Part shown: positions 10,980 to 22,689 of the stretch, piece after piece
How positions within the stretch are numbered: position 1 is the first letter of the stretch
Layout: each line of letters starts with the position of its first letter
Source: Kuschelorhynchus macadamiae
Taxonomy: Eukaryota; Arthropoda; Insecta; Coleoptera; Curculionidae
Reading direction: 5' to 3'
Assembly (NCBI GenBank): GCA_030620095.1
Contig: JAUTXW010001636.1
Coordinates: forward strand, 62,001 to 126,000
DNA length: 64,000 nucleotides
Position numbers and translations under genes: made by a program
The notes under the pieces: model-generated
Seen by the model: only the letters and a program-made list of their open reading frames with translations
Told to the model about the DNA's origin: nothing
Databases searched by the model: none

Positions 10980-12765
10980 CATCATGTTACTTCTAGAACT
11001 GCTAAGAATATTTATATGCATGCTAGCAATGATTTAGATACAAATGCCCGTAAACTTCTAGAAATTCACCTGAAATTAGCTTTTAGACTTGAAAGAACCA
11101 TATTCATAACTTTGGACAACATCACCAATGCACAAGCAGAAAAAATCCAATCAAGAAGTTACACTTAAGCAACAAAAGAAGTTTAAAGCACTCCTGAACA
11201 GAAAAAATCCAGTGAAACCTACGCAAAATATAGTTATCAATTTGTCATCGAAGCCGTTAACCGAAGCAGAAAAGTCCGTCCTTTCCAAAGGCCAATAGCA
11301 GCAAGATGCATTCCCGTAGAAGACATAATATCCTCCGTTGAAGCAGCAATCAGAACATTACCAGTAGAGCAAGCTGATGAAGTCAGATAAGAGACAGCGA
11401 AGATCATTAAAAACTCAAAACCTCCGAAGTCGAATCTCTCCGCAGCGGCAAAAATAGCAATGAAGGCCTTAAATGAGGACGAAAACAATCTGGTCCTTCC
11501 AGCAGATAAAGGCATCGCTATAGTTGTCATGGACAGAACGGACTACGTGAAAAAGATAGCTCAACTTTTGAACAACAACACCTATAAGTTTATCCAGACA
11601 GACCCTACAAGTAGAATAGAAAGACGCATCACCAATCTGATTAACGCATCCAGTCTACCACCAGCCGAGAAGAAATCATTAAAACCAAGCAGCTCCAAGA
11701 TTCTCAGGTTTTACGGTCTTCCCAAGATACCAAGAACAATGTACCACTTCGACCGATCGTCAGTGCAATAAACTCGCCCACTTACAAACTAGGTAAATAT
11801 CTTTCAAACTTTCTTAATCCATTCATTGGAAAAACAGATTCTTTTATAAAAAACTATGTACATTTCGTGGAAAAACTTAAGGAAATCCGGTTGGATTCCC
11901 GAAGATATTTTGGTCAGTTTCGATGTAGAATCACTAAACACAAATGTTCCGATCAACGACTCAATTTCCATTATATCAGACGTATTGGATCATAATAATC
12001 TTGATAAGAGCCTAATAGACCTAGTGGAAGCTTGTCTTACATGTACTTATTTCATTTTTCAAAGAACGGTTTATGAACAAACTTCAGGGGCAGCTATGGG
12101 ATCTCCTCTATCACCTGTGGTAGCAAATATTTTTAAGGAAGCCTTTGAGGACATTGCTCTAACATCCGCTCCACTAAAACCAAAGCACTGGTTCAGATAT
12201 GTAGATGATACTTTTGTGGTTTGGCCTCAAGGACAGGATAATCTTCTCATATTTCTGGACCCCCTTAATCAGCAACATCATAATATCAAGTTCACGATGG
12301 AAATTGAATCTAATGGGACAATTCCCTTTCTAGATGTATATGTTCAAAGGAAGGAAAACGGTACATTAGGACATTCTGTGAACAGAAAACCGGCGCATAC
12401 AAATAGATACTTAAATCCAAATTCCCACCACCATCCAGCACAATAGAAATCGGTTATTAACTCACTAGTATTTCGATTTCTGATCACGATTTTCTAACAT
12501 CGGAAACATCGAAACTGACCGAAGCTCTGAGAGGGAATGGCTATTGCACTGAAGATATTACGCGTTCGATTAAAAAATATGGTAATCCAACTCCGCGAAA
12601 GGAAGATGATAAGGAGCCACCGTTAAGTAGTGTTGTTCTTCCTTACATAAATGGTACTACAGACAAAATAAGACGATTACTTCGGCGGTCCAACATACGT
12701 ACAATCTTCAATACACATAAGAAGATCGGACAATGCTTGTGATCCCCGAAAGATATTTATTTATT
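10980..12765 (+). pseudogene. Penelope-like reverse transcriptase, degenerate
   Basis: The coding signal shifts between frames. The N-terminal part carries LVLPADKGIAIVVMDRTDY (about 11490-11545), then LRFYGLPKIP (about 11705). The RT core has DILVSFDVESLNTNVP (about 11905-11950), AAMGSPLSPVVANIF (about 12090-12135) and WFRYVDDTFVVW (about 12190-12225), followed by IPFLDVYV and HSVNRKPAHTNRYL. These are the hallmark motifs of PLE reverse transcriptases, which are related to telomerase RT rather than to LINE RT. The fragment is broken by stops and frameshifts near 11168, 11390, 11770 and 12446, and is truncated where the LINE begins near 12870. The endonuclease domain resumes at 15310. Confidence 0.75.
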
Positions 12766-12869
12766 GAAAAATAGGGATACAGCAGACAAAAAAGTCCACA
12801 AAGCATCCACATTCAATTGCTAGTGGGTAGATTTCAGCGTGATAAAAATAACAATTCTAATATAACATG

Positions 12870-15305
12870 ATCAGTACTTATTACACTAGAGTTTTAACAT
12901 GTTTTTTAAACCTAATAATAGACAAATCTAACATTTCCATACCTTGACAGTATCTATTAAATGTACGACTCATCCTGCAAATGGGAGAGTTCTGTCCGGA
13001 ACTTGTATTTCTAAAAGGAATTTCAAAGATATTCTGTTGCCTTAAATCTTTAATCGGTAATGCGAAATTTAATTTTGATTTCAATTCATTGGCTTCGACC
13101 ATACCGTTTATAAGTCTAAAGACCATTGATAGGTCAGAGACAGTTCTTCTTCCACACAAAGAAATTATTGAAAATTTTTGACGGATAGGCTCATAGTTAC
13201 TTTGTACTATAGCCACATCAGTTTTACGTGAAAGAAATCTTAAGAATCTATTTTGAATACTTTCTAGTCTTTGCTGATAGATGGCGTATTGAGGATTCCA
13301 AACGACCGAAGCGAAGTTTAGGCGACTGTATATAAAGGCATAGTAGAGGCCAATAATTGTTTTAGGATTCCTAAAATTATAACTATTTCGTAAAACAAAT
13401 CCCATTAGTCTATTACACTTATTAACAATATATTCTACATGAGAGCGAAACAACATTTTAGCGTCCATAACTGCACCTAAATCACAAATTTCAGGGACAG
13501 ATTTTACATTCACATTATTAATTGAATAAGTGAAACTATGTACATTTTTATTTCTAAAGAAAGTAATTGACACACATTTATCCACTTAAAAATAAACTGC
13601 GAGATTCAGAATATCTCACCAGACAGTGAAGATCATCCTGAATACCACCGCAATCACCCTGATCAGTAATAACTCTAAAGAATTTAAGGTCGTCTGCATA
13701 AAGCACGAAGGTCGAATTATTAAAACACTGTCCAATATCATTAATATAAATTATAAAGAATAACGGTCCAAGGTGACTGCCCTGCGGTACTCCAGAAGAC
13801 GCTACAAACGGTTTAGACTGAAAACCCTCAATCAGAACCAACTGTTCCCTACCAGTCAGGTAAGACCATATCCACCTCAAGAGACTATCATGCACACCGA
13901 CATCAGCCAGACGCTGAAGGAGGATTTTATGACTTATTTTATCAAACGCCTTGCTGAAGTCGGTGTATATGACATCTACCTGCGTCCGACCATCCATGCT
14001 TCTGGAAACAAATTCAGTAAATTCAATTAAGTTGGTTTCAATTGACCTGCGTGGAAAAAAAACCATGTTGTTCCTTCAAAATAATATTGTGAACTGTTTT
14101 TAGAATTATATTATGAATAATCTTCTCAAACATTTTGCCAAAAATACACAATTTACTTATAGGTAAATTTTACTTTACTTACTTACTTACTTACTGTAAT
14201 TTTTAAAATCGTGCTTATCACCACCTTTGGGCAGGGGAATTATGTAGGATGTTTTCTATTTAGCTGGAAAATCTCCTAAGCGTAGAGAAAGATTGTAAAT
14301 ATGAAAAACGGGTTTGATAAGAAAAGTTTTACAATTTTTTATAAAACTGCCTGGTATGTTATCTGGTCCAGGACCTTTTTTTACATCCAACGCATCAATG
14401 ACGTCCGAAATCTGTTTTTCGGTAATTAAAACTGGAGGTTCGTCAATATTCTCAGAAGGAGCAGGACGGTCGGCTGGTGTATGATCCATATATACTTGCT
14501 TAAAATATTTTGAGAATAACTTACATATTTGTTTACCGTGAGTCGCTGAACGGTCTAAATAATGTACAGAGTTAGGGAACGATAAGTCGCCTTTCCGCCT
14601 ATGCTTTATAAATTTCCAAAACTTGTTTGAATTCACGTTAACTTCTATAATATTAAGATAATTTAAATAGTCCCTACCGATCAGTCGCTTGGAATTACCC
14701 CTTAGTAGTGAAAATGTTCGATAATTAACATCAGTTTTATAAATTTTATACAGTTTGTGCGCTTTAACTTTATTTTTTATGGTATTTATTGTGACAAATT
14801 TAAAATAACCAGGTCAGGGGTAACCACCCCTGACCCTATATGAGGGGACATTCTCACGAATACTGATCCACATTGCAATGAGCCAAATGTTCTGTCCAAG
14901 ATACTGTAGCTAATTTATTACATATTGTGTCGTAGTTAGCTCAGTTAAAATTTAAATTAGTTAAAGTTTTTGTTTTTAGATTCCTAAATTTAATGTTTTT
15001 AACAAGAATAATCAATGCAGGAGGATGAGTGTCTTCGTTATTGATTGGGAAGTCACAACGATCAATGGAATCAATATTCATTTTATTGCAAAATACCAAA
15101 TCAAGAGTTCTGCGATTTAAATTACGTATACCATTATACTTAATAAACTCCAGGAACGAGCACATATCTATTAATTCCATGCAGCTATTGTTTACATTAT
15201 TCGGCTCATAACAACGAGGCTCGCCCCGAAATGGAACCCAATCAATGGACGGAAAATTAAAATCGCCCAAAATAAGTACTTTATTTTTAGCAAATATGTC
15301 TTGGT
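12870..15305 (-). pseudogene. Jockey-like LINE ORF2, minus strand, 5'-truncated
   Basis: Read on the minus strand it holds, in order, part of an AP-type endonuclease, an RT, and a C-terminal domain. The endonuclease has KVLILGDFNFPSIDW (about 15280-15240) and RRTLDLVFCNKMNID. The RT has DVKKGPGPDNIPGSF (about 14390-14340), VDVIYTDFSKAFDKI (about 13980-13935), SSGVPQGSHLGPLFF and VLYADDLKFF (about 13710-13680). The C-terminal domain has KSVPEICDLGAVMDAKMLF. The catalytic residues of motifs A and C are intact. Frame breaks near 14250, 14070-14250, 13585 and 14640-14940 inactivate it. It interrupts a Penelope-like element between its RT and GIY-YIG domains. The endonuclease lacks its N-terminus, as expected for incomplete target-primed reverse transcription. 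Confidence 0.8.
14171..14196. repeat. (TTAC)n microsatellite
   Basis: About six ACTT/TTAC tetranucleotide units interrupt the minus-strand LINE between its two RT blocks, probably by local expansion. Confidence 0.75.
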
Positions 15306-15309
15306 TTTC

Positions 15310-15651
15310 GCGCAATTTAGACAAAAAATAATAAATACTATTGTACCTTTTCAAACAGAAGGAGTATATAAAAGTCCTTGCCCCTGTGGAGAAGTGTATG
15401 TTAGAAAAACAGGACACTCAATATTCACTAGAGTTAAGGAACATGAACGATGTATTAAAACGAAACAGATTGTCCAATCTGCTGTAGCTGAACACCAGCA
15501 TACTGGCCTTATTATAAATGTAAAGGAAACCAAGGTTGTAGCATCGGTTTCAGGATTTTATAAACGAAAAATTAGGGAATCTTTAATCATACAAAAAATT
15601 TCGATAGAGATACGGGTTACGGTCTACATCACACGTGGAAGCCGATCTTAA
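15310..15651 (+). pseudogene. Penelope-like GIY-YIG endonuclease domain
   Basis: This frame encodes TEGVYKSPCPCGEVYVRKTGHSI, an FTRVKEHE segment, then AVAEHQHTG. PLEs carry a C-terminal GIY-YIG endonuclease with a CxC-containing insert (GVYxxxCxCGxxYIGxTGRS) followed by RxxEH and HxxxxxH. The order and spacing match. YIG has become YVR, so one of the two signature tripeptides is damaged. The domain belongs to the RT at 10980-12765, from which it is separated by the LINE. The frame ends at a stop 10 bp before the 3' pseudo-LTR core. Confidence 0.75.
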
Positions 15652-15660
15652 CAAAGATCT

Positions 15661-15695
15661 CTGAAGATGCCACGTGCAGTCGAAGGCGAAACGTC
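15661..15695 (+). ncRNA. Hammerhead-like core, 3' pseudo-LTR
   Basis: This is the same CTGAAGA-TGCC...GGC-GAAACGTC arrangement as at 10721. Loop sequences differ at several bases while the GCC/GGC stem is preserved. Confidence 0.45.
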
Positions 15696-15740
15696 GGATA
15701 GTAATTCCAATTTGACACGGTCTAATCCCAAGAACCATCG

Positions 15741-16585
15741 TCAGACGTCACATCGTACCAGTATGGCAACGTCGCCAACGCCGGCAAAAATGTAGTGATG
15801 GGAAATCTGGATCTTATTAAAGATTCGGGTCAACGGATCTGGGTCAGTTTAAAGACACAGATCAGTGATCCGGATCTCGGATCTTTTTAAATTCATTAAA
15901 ATAAGCGGGCCATATTCGTCATACTGGGCATTGGGCATGTATGCGTAGCTCCATCCATTTGAAAATTTTATAAGCATGCAACTTCGGTTTTATAGACAGC
16001 ATTGTCCGAACATTTTTTTAGTTTTTCGTGACGAGTAAAATGAGTTGCGCCCTCTCTAGTCTATAGTTTTTGGTTTACAAACTTGTATGGGAAACGTTTT
16101 AAATAAAGTAGTGTATTAATATTTTTCAAGATTTTTTTTACCAAATTTTTCCTATACACCCCCGGAGATTAAATGTAAAAAATCTAATAGGTTCTTAACT
16201 TCCGAAGATATGCGTACGTTTTCCCGTTAGGATTAATATGCTTATGCCTTGATTTTATTCTTCAATTCCCTTTTTATACTCTTTTTAGAAATAAAAGTAG
16301 CGACGGACTTCCCGACGGCACATTATGCTGTTCCATTATTTGGGTTTGGTTGCCTATCCAATGTAATAAGGACTCGATTTTTAAAGATATACTTTTAACT
16401 TACAAGGTTTAAGAGTCTTGCTATAGTGGATTTGAAGTTGAAGTTTTTTTGTTTCCATTTGTATTTATTTATTTACTAATTTATTAGTTTATTTCTCAGA
16501 AATTAGAGACATGAACTATGGTTTGACTTGTTAGATTTAGATTTTTAATATTATTTATAATACTTTTATTAACTATCATCCTATT
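15741..16585. other. No gene seen
   Basis: Non-coding DNA between the PLE end and the hAT arm. It contains a purine-rich patch of repeated GATC-type words (about 15805-15890) but no recognisable element. Confidence 0.4.
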
Positions 16586-16589
16586 ATCA

Positions 16590-17424
16590 TCAATTGGGAG
16601 GTCAATAACGAATTTAAAAATAGGCATACTTAAAATAAAAATAAGTATCTTATCTTAAAATTGAGCTTAAAATTCTCTTGAAATTCAGGATTCAGGTCTA
16701 CTCTTCGTTCTTTAGAATTGGAAAAATACTGAATGACACGTTCGTTAAAATTGCACGCACATTCCTTTTATAAACGATTTTTCGACACTTAACATTGCTA
16801 AGGAGGATAGTCGATCTTGGCCCAACTCCTTAACAAAATTTATAAGCTCTCGAAAAACCCCCCACGTAGTCGAATGCCCCACAAAATTTTACACAATCTA
16901 TAATTTTGTTTAAAATATGACGATTTTCATTAAAATCTCTAAAGGATTTTTTATAAACTGTGTCTAGCTGAGTGCGAATATCAAGACTTCCGACTGTAGC
17001 ATAGTTCACCGAACATTTCATGTGATCTGCAGAAAACGCGTGTTTTTTATTTTTCTTCCAAGTGTTTTAAGTCTTTAACACCGGTTTTGCACCATAATGA
17101 GTCCGACGAGTCCTTAGAAAACGACAAACAAACATAACAATAAAATGAGTCAGAGACTTCACAACCACATATCCAGTTAGCTAAATCGTACATACTTTTG
17201 CGAAAGTTTCGATGAACCTCTTTATTTTTGTCTTTACTAGTTTGCCGTATACTAAGTTCTGGCAAATTGCAACCACTTACCTTGAATTCGGTTATTTTCT
17301 CAAACTTAAGTTCGTAAGCACTCTTTAGTTTAATTTTTTGCACTACCGACATTTTATTTCATCTACATTCCCAACTCATTTTATTTTTTGCACTAGTCAC
17401 TACCAACATTTAATTTCCTGTATA
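16590..17424 (-). pseudogene. hAT (TTF zinc finger, ZMYM1-like) fragment, left arm
   Basis: The minus strand encodes the N-terminal part of a hAT transposase with a TTF-type zinc finger. KIKLKSAYELKFEK leads to FRKSMYDLANWICGCEVSD, SFYCYVCLSFSKDSSDS and, after a frame break near 17045, HAFSADHMKCSVNYATVG and DIRTQLDTVYKKSFRDF. The FYCYxCLxF and H..C residues are the zinc ligands of TTF fingers in ZMYM1-like elements. The DDE core is absent. The same segment recurs inverted at about 21078-21672. The hAT at 61949-64000 has the same terminal sequence, so the three belong to one or related families. Confidence 0.7.
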
Positions 17425-20400
17425 CAGTGTGTCCCAGATTCCCTTCTCTATACAGGGATCTCGGCTCCTATTATACCTACAGCAAAGGTTAAATCGGAAA
17501 AGTTTTAGAGGAAACTTATTGCATTCGATATCCGGCTTCAGATTTACGATCGATCAATTGTTTTTGGAAATATCGGGGAAAATCCGAAAATGGCGGATTT
17601 CGTTTTTGGCCAGTATATCCAGAACGGTAAATTTGACAGCTGCCAAAATATGACATTATTGGGACACATTTTTAAGACAAATAAGATGGCGTATACGACA
17701 CGTCTTCATTGTTTTTTGTTAACCCGCAACACGCCTCAACTTTCATTTTTCTTATGGCCGCCATATTGGATTTTTCTGTTTTTGGAAAGAGCCTATAATT
17801 TCCAGTCTAGTGATATCTCACAAGTGCATTAAAGATTTTAGTATCATCGAAATATTACACTTAGTAAAGTTAGATTTCAGTTTTTTTCTAACGAGGCCAT
17901 GACTTAAAGTAATGTTAGCTCTCAATGCTTTTCTAAGGGGGCCATGATTTATTTGTAACAAAATTGGATTTTAATAGGTAGTAGGTTCGCTTTTATCCCA
18001 ATAAAATCATAAATCTGACACATAAATTGAATAGAAAATGGCCGGCATTCCGTATTCAAATGAAGAAAAGGTTGACATGTTAGCTCTGTACTTTCAATCA
18101 TACAGAAACGCCGACGTTACCTCAGCAAGGTATTTGGAGATGTAGCCCGAATGACGGCAGCCTCGTAAAACCCAATTCAGGAAAATCGTAGTTAATTTAA
18201 TTAGCCATGGTGCCTTCGAACAACCTAGAATCGGATACAATAATAACAATGAAAATCGAGACAGAAACATTTTACAAGCTATCAACGAAAACCCTAGTGC
18301 ATCGGTAAGAACTGTAGAACAGGAAACTAATGTGCCAAAATCAATAGTACAGAGAGTTTTAAAAAAGAATACGTACCATGCATACAAACCCATAATAGTA
18401 CAAGGACTTAAGGAAACTGATTTTCCAAGACGACAACAGTTCTGTGAGTGGTATAGTAGGAGATGTAATGAAAATCTTGTGGTCCGATGAGAGTAGGTTC
18501 ACGAATTGTGGGGTCTTTAATAGGCACAACCGTCATCATTGGGCTGTGCAAAATCCTCACGAAGTGGCAGAGAGACGTCTACAGATCAGATTTGGAAGTG
18601 ACGTTTGGTGTGCGATCATTGGTAAGTTAATCTAACCAATCTTTCTTAAATAGACACCAAATGATGGTCAAATAATAATCTTTTTTTTCGTTTAGTTCTT
18701 TAATGATACTAAAAGAGTATAATCTAATAAAAAAAAGTAAAACGCTCTACTCTAGTCAGTCAACTTACTTTTTTGATATTGTATTACATTTTTATTCAAT
18801 CATTTTGTATTGTAGTTTCGAAGAACCTATAAAAATAGAATTGGGTTCTATAAATTTATTAATACTTTATCTAAATTTTCTGCAGATTTAGCTAATTCTC
18901 TAAAATTATTTGATTGTCTGAATTTAATGATTTATTATTACCCGGGAAGCCTAGTTCTTGTGTTATGAAAAAAATACCATATTAATCAAATGAATTATTT
19001 TTCGATTTTCATTATGATTTATAGAAAGGCGTTGTATTTCCAAATAATTAAAATTTTAAAGCTCGAGGGGTTTGTTCTTTTGATATTTTATGTTTTATTA
19101 AGGCACGGTGTACTTCTTTAAGATTATCACTGAAATAAATTGATTTAGTATTTCCGAAATTAATATGCAATACCAACAAAATAATTTATTACGGCTATTA
19201 CTTCCCGCTAACCAAATATGTTTTTCTTTTTCATAACAAAGCTGAATAGGTTTCAACTGTATACAAGCTCATTCATTACGGGATGTTTCGATAATTATTT
19301 TTGGTAAGAAAATATCTACTTTTAAATAAAGATAATTTTCCCTTTATAATTTATAGTTTCTAGTACCATCCGGTCGACCCTGCCACCCTTGACTGTTGGG
19401 CACCTATTTATAAATTATTAATCATTTCAGGAAATTGACGTATTGGACCATTTTTGTTTGACTACAACCTAAACGGGCAGAGGTACCTAGAGCTTTTGCG
19501 AAACCAGGTTGTACCAGCCTTACGACTATTCTAAAGGAAGATGAATTAAGAAGAACTTGGTTTCAACAAGACGGATGTCCGGCTCACAATACCATTCAAG
19601 TCAGGAATTTCTTGAGAGAGCAGTTTGACGAAAGAATAATTTCTTTAAATGGTCCAGTATCTTGGCTTCCTAGATCTCCTGACCTTTCGCATTTGGATTT
19701 CTACCTCTGGGGTCACAAGAAGAATGAATTCTATGAATTTGATTCCCTCGTGACCATAGAAATCCTGAGAAAAAGAGTTTTGGACACATTTAGAAATATT
19801 AACCGAAATACACCTACCAGGGTTGTACGAAAAACAAAAACAGAAATGTCTCGATGCAAATGGACGTCATTTTGCAGATTTGTAAATTAATGTTACCCAC
19901 TTACAAAGTAGTTAAAGCTCATTTAGATTTTTTAAGTCCTTATTTACGTTCATGTTGTATTGAAAATTCAATGCGTTCAATACATTACTTACTTATTAAT
20001 TTAATCTTGTGACAAATAAATCATGGCCTCCTTTAAAAACATTGAAACCTAATTTGCGAAGTGTGATATTTTGATGACACTAAAATCTTTAATGCACTTG
20101 TGAGATATCACTAGACTGGACATTTTAGGCTCTTTCCAAAAATCGAAAAATCCAATATGGGGTCATAAGAAAAATGGAAGTTGAGGCGGGTTGCGGGTTA
20201 ACAAAAAAACAATGAAGACGTGTCGTATACGCCATCTTATTTGTCTTAAAAATGTGTCCGAATAATGTCACATTTTGACAGCTGTCAAATTTACCGTTCT
20301 GGATATACTGGCGAAAAACGAAATCCGCCATTTTCGGTTTTTCGCCGATATTTCCCAAACTTATTGATCGATCGTAAATCTGAAGCCAGATATCGAATGG

Positions 20401-20496
20401 AATAAGTTTCCTCTAAAACTTTCCCCATTTAACCTTTGCTGTAGGTATAATAGGAGCCGAGATCCCTATATAGAGAAGCGAATCTGGGACACACTG
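17425..20496 (+). mobile_element. DD41D Tc1/mariner element with ~460-bp TIRs
   Basis: The element is 3072 bp long, starting CAGTGTGTCCCAGATTC at 17425 and ending GAATCTGGGACACACTG at 20496, with TA on both sides (17423-17424 and 20497-20498). Inverted similarity extends about 460 bp inward (17425 to about 17895, and about 20040-20496). A spliced transposase gene lies between on the plus strand. It inserted into the left arm of an inverted hAT repeat, since the uninterrupted arm on the other side reads straight through the insertion point. It is a different family from the element at 3280 but shares its architecture. Confidence 0.85.
18038..19890 (+). pseudogene. DD41D mariner transposase with 809-bp intron
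   Basis: Start ATG at 18038 gives MAGIPYSNEEKVDMLALYFQ, an HTH-type N-terminus. Two codons in the YPERRQP-equivalent stretch have become stops, at about 18143 and 18152. VLKKNTYHAYKP and FCEWYSRRC follow, then a frame break before the first catalytic block (ILWSDESRFTNCG at about 18470). VWCAIIG at about 18603-18621 meets a perfect donor, G|GTAAGT. The acceptor ATTTCAG at 19424-19430 resumes the expected sequence. The later blocks are WFQQDGCPAHN (about 19560) and LPRSPDLSHLDFYLWG, with 41 residues between the two aspartates. Stops near 19436 and 19532 add to the decay. The intron is inferred from the splice sites and protein alignment. Confidence 0.7.
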
Positions 20497-20498
20497 TA

Positions 20499-21077
20499 TT
20501 TCCAACTCACACATGGATCATAAAAATAAAAAAATATATATTACAAAAAACCGTATCAAACAATATCGAGTTAGAATATTGACCGCACGATCTCTGAACA
20601 ATTGAATTTCCGCATGCCGACGTGATGCCGCGACCGATCGATCGAATTATGAGAAAAGACCGGCTGATGACCCAAATTGCGATTTCATATTCCTTTTGCT
20701 ATCACCTTCGGCTGCCGCTCGATAGCTGTGAAATCTTCGGGTACTTTCGTCAAGCTTTAAGGTAATCAAGCAACGAGAGCATTCGAATCACCGCACGCGG
20801 CTAATAGTGTAGCGTATTTAACTTTTCCCGTTCGCGTTTCATTATAACTATTAGGAGGGACGGTCAAACAAATAATTTATTTTCTGAAATATTTTTGGAG
20901 GGTCATTGACTAAATGAACCTATGGAAGAGCCGCCATTGCTAATTATAAGGCCATATGAACATCAATATGCACATTGTTTCGGACGTTTTTAATCGATGA
21001 AAATTGATTTATATACGGTTTTTTGTAATATATATTTTTTTATTTTTATGATCCATGTGTGAGTTGGAAATACACAG
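20499..21077. mobile_element. MITE-like segment with ~60-bp inverted termini
   Basis: The termini TTTCCAACTCACACATGGAT (20499 on) and ATCCATGTGTGAGTTGGAAA (ending near 21071) are inverted copies extending about 60 bp each. They enclose a core with no ORF, more GC-rich than its surroundings. It forms the centre of the larger inverted hAT repeat, so these termini may simply be the inner ends of that palindrome. Confidence 0.55.
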
Positions 21078-21680
21078 GAAATAAAATGTTGGTAGTGACT
21101 AGTGCAAAAAAATAAACAACTAAAAAGTGCTTACGAACTTAATTTTGAAAAAATAACCAATTTCAAGGTAAGTAGTCACAATTTGCCAGAACTTAGTATA
21201 TGACAAACTAGTAAAAAGTATGTACGATTTACCTAACTGGATATGTAGTTGTGAGGTCTCTAACTCATTTTACTGTTATGTTTGTTGTTTTTTAAGGACT
21301 CGTCGGACTCATTATGGTGCAAAACCGGTGGTAAAGACTTAAAACACTTAGAAGAAAAAATAAAAAAACATGCGTTTTCTGCAGATCACATGAAATGTTC
21401 GGTGAACTATGCTACGGTCGGAAATGTTGATATTCGCACTCAGCTAGACACAGTTTATAGAAATTCCCTTAGAGATGTTAACGAAAATGTATCCAAAAAT
21501 CGTTATATTTTATACAAAATTATAGATTGCTATGATGAAACGGCTTTGTCTGAAAATCCAATTCTAAGAACGAAGAGTAGACCCGAACTTCAAGAGAATT
21601 TAAAGATAAGATTTTTATTTTAAATATGCCTATTTTTAAATTTGTTATTGACCTCTTAATATAATGCACCACGAGCCGCC
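21078..21680 (+). pseudogene. hAT (TTF zinc finger) fragment, right arm
   Basis: This is the inverted counterpart of 16590-17424, reading on the plus strand: SAYELNFEKITNF, then DSSDSLWCKTGGKDLKHL, HAFSADHMKCSVNYATVG and VDIRTQLDTVYRNSLRD. It ends at about 21680 with CACGAGCCGCCACTG, the reverse complement of the terminus CAGTGGCGGCTCGTG at 61949. The segment therefore includes a true hAT end. It contains frame breaks and no catalytic core. Confidence 0.65.
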
Positions 21681-22135
21681 ACTGGTGGAACCACTTATGT
21701 CAAAAACACAGAGGTCACAAAAAGATTAGAACTAGGTTAAAATCGACTTCATAGATTTGTTTACATACATTACAACTATTAACCTGAAAATTAAAAAATG
21801 ATGTGTCTTTGATAAACATAGAACTTTTAAAAATACAAATATTTTCTTAAAAGCTTGAGGCTTTATTTCAACTGTGATGACGTCTCACGCCTCAATTTTT
21901 TAAGGAAATATTCACATTTTTAAAAGTTCTGTCTATTTTCCGGCAGCGCATAGCTATAAAACTACTGACACGATTGTCTTCAAATTTTGGTCAAAAATGA
22001 AGGATTACATGAGGATGACGTAACATTTTATTGTTATTAATTATATTTAATATTATTGTTAGTAATTTAAGGTAAAATAAAGAGCATATTACGAACATCG
22101 ACATTTTGGGTTACACACTTTAATTTTTAGTAAAT
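21681..22135. other. No gene seen
   Basis: AT-rich DNA beyond the hAT terminus with no coding signal. Confidence 0.4.
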
Positions 22136-22399
22136 CAGGATGAGTTGCAAGATTATTAGAAATCATGGTTCATGGTTTTTGACTGCACAAGATCAAAACG
22201 ATGAATGAGCTCAGCTGGGTAGAGTTTAGGTATTTATATCCGACCTACACGATGGAGCCCGCGTCTCTATTGAAGTTGCCAGGGTGCTTGATGATTTCAC
22301 TAGATTCTCTGATCGTCCTTTTTCAATATCTTCAGACTGTTGCCAGACCCTTGGTAACTTATTTTATTTACAACCACTTTCCACCCAGGTAAGATGACG

Positions 22400-22685
22400 A
22401 TATTTATTGAATAACGAATTACAGAACAACATTTGGTATTAACAAAATGGGACTACTGCACATTTTCGCATTCGTGTGAAAAACTATTTAGATAGAAATT
22501 TGCCTGGAAGATAGATAGGTAGATGAGGGCGCATTGAATGGCCCCCTAGATCACCTGATCTGATCTCCCGAGATTTTTAACTTTGAGGTCATTTGAAAAC
22601 TGCTGTCTATCCTACCAAACCGAAAATTCTAGAAGACCTAGAAAACAGATTTTCATATGCGAACATTAAATCAAATCGTTTTTTA
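22400..22685 (+). pseudogene. DD41D-type mariner transposase remnant
   Basis: Heavily mutated but recognisable on the plus strand. A degenerate QQNGTTAHFRIRVKNYLDRN block (catalytic D changed to N) is followed by IEWPPRSPDLISRDF and then GHLKTAVYP. The PPRSPDL motif followed by a D and a G-H-L segment matches the two nearby DD41D transposases. Several stops interrupt it. Upstream sequence (22135-22400) may be the remainder of the element but is too decayed to read. Confidence 0.6.
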
Positions 22686-22689
22686 CTTT

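Larger units (their letters stand above)
10640..15740 (+). mobile_element. Penelope-like element, split by a LINE
   Basis: A related terminal block occurs at about 10676-10806 and 15655-15740, sharing GGCGAAACGTCGGATAGTAA and flanks. It lies outside the reverse transcriptase (to about 12760) and the GIY-YIG endonuclease (15310-15651), as expected for the pseudo-LTRs of a PLE. A minus-strand LINE at about 12870-15305 separates the two enzymatic domains. In-frame stops make the element inactive. Confidence 0.7.

Noticed and set aside
20560..21000. GC-richer island between inverted termini, considered as a host promoter or gene
   Set aside because: No open frame, splice sites or core promoter; it lies at the centre of a transposon palindrome.
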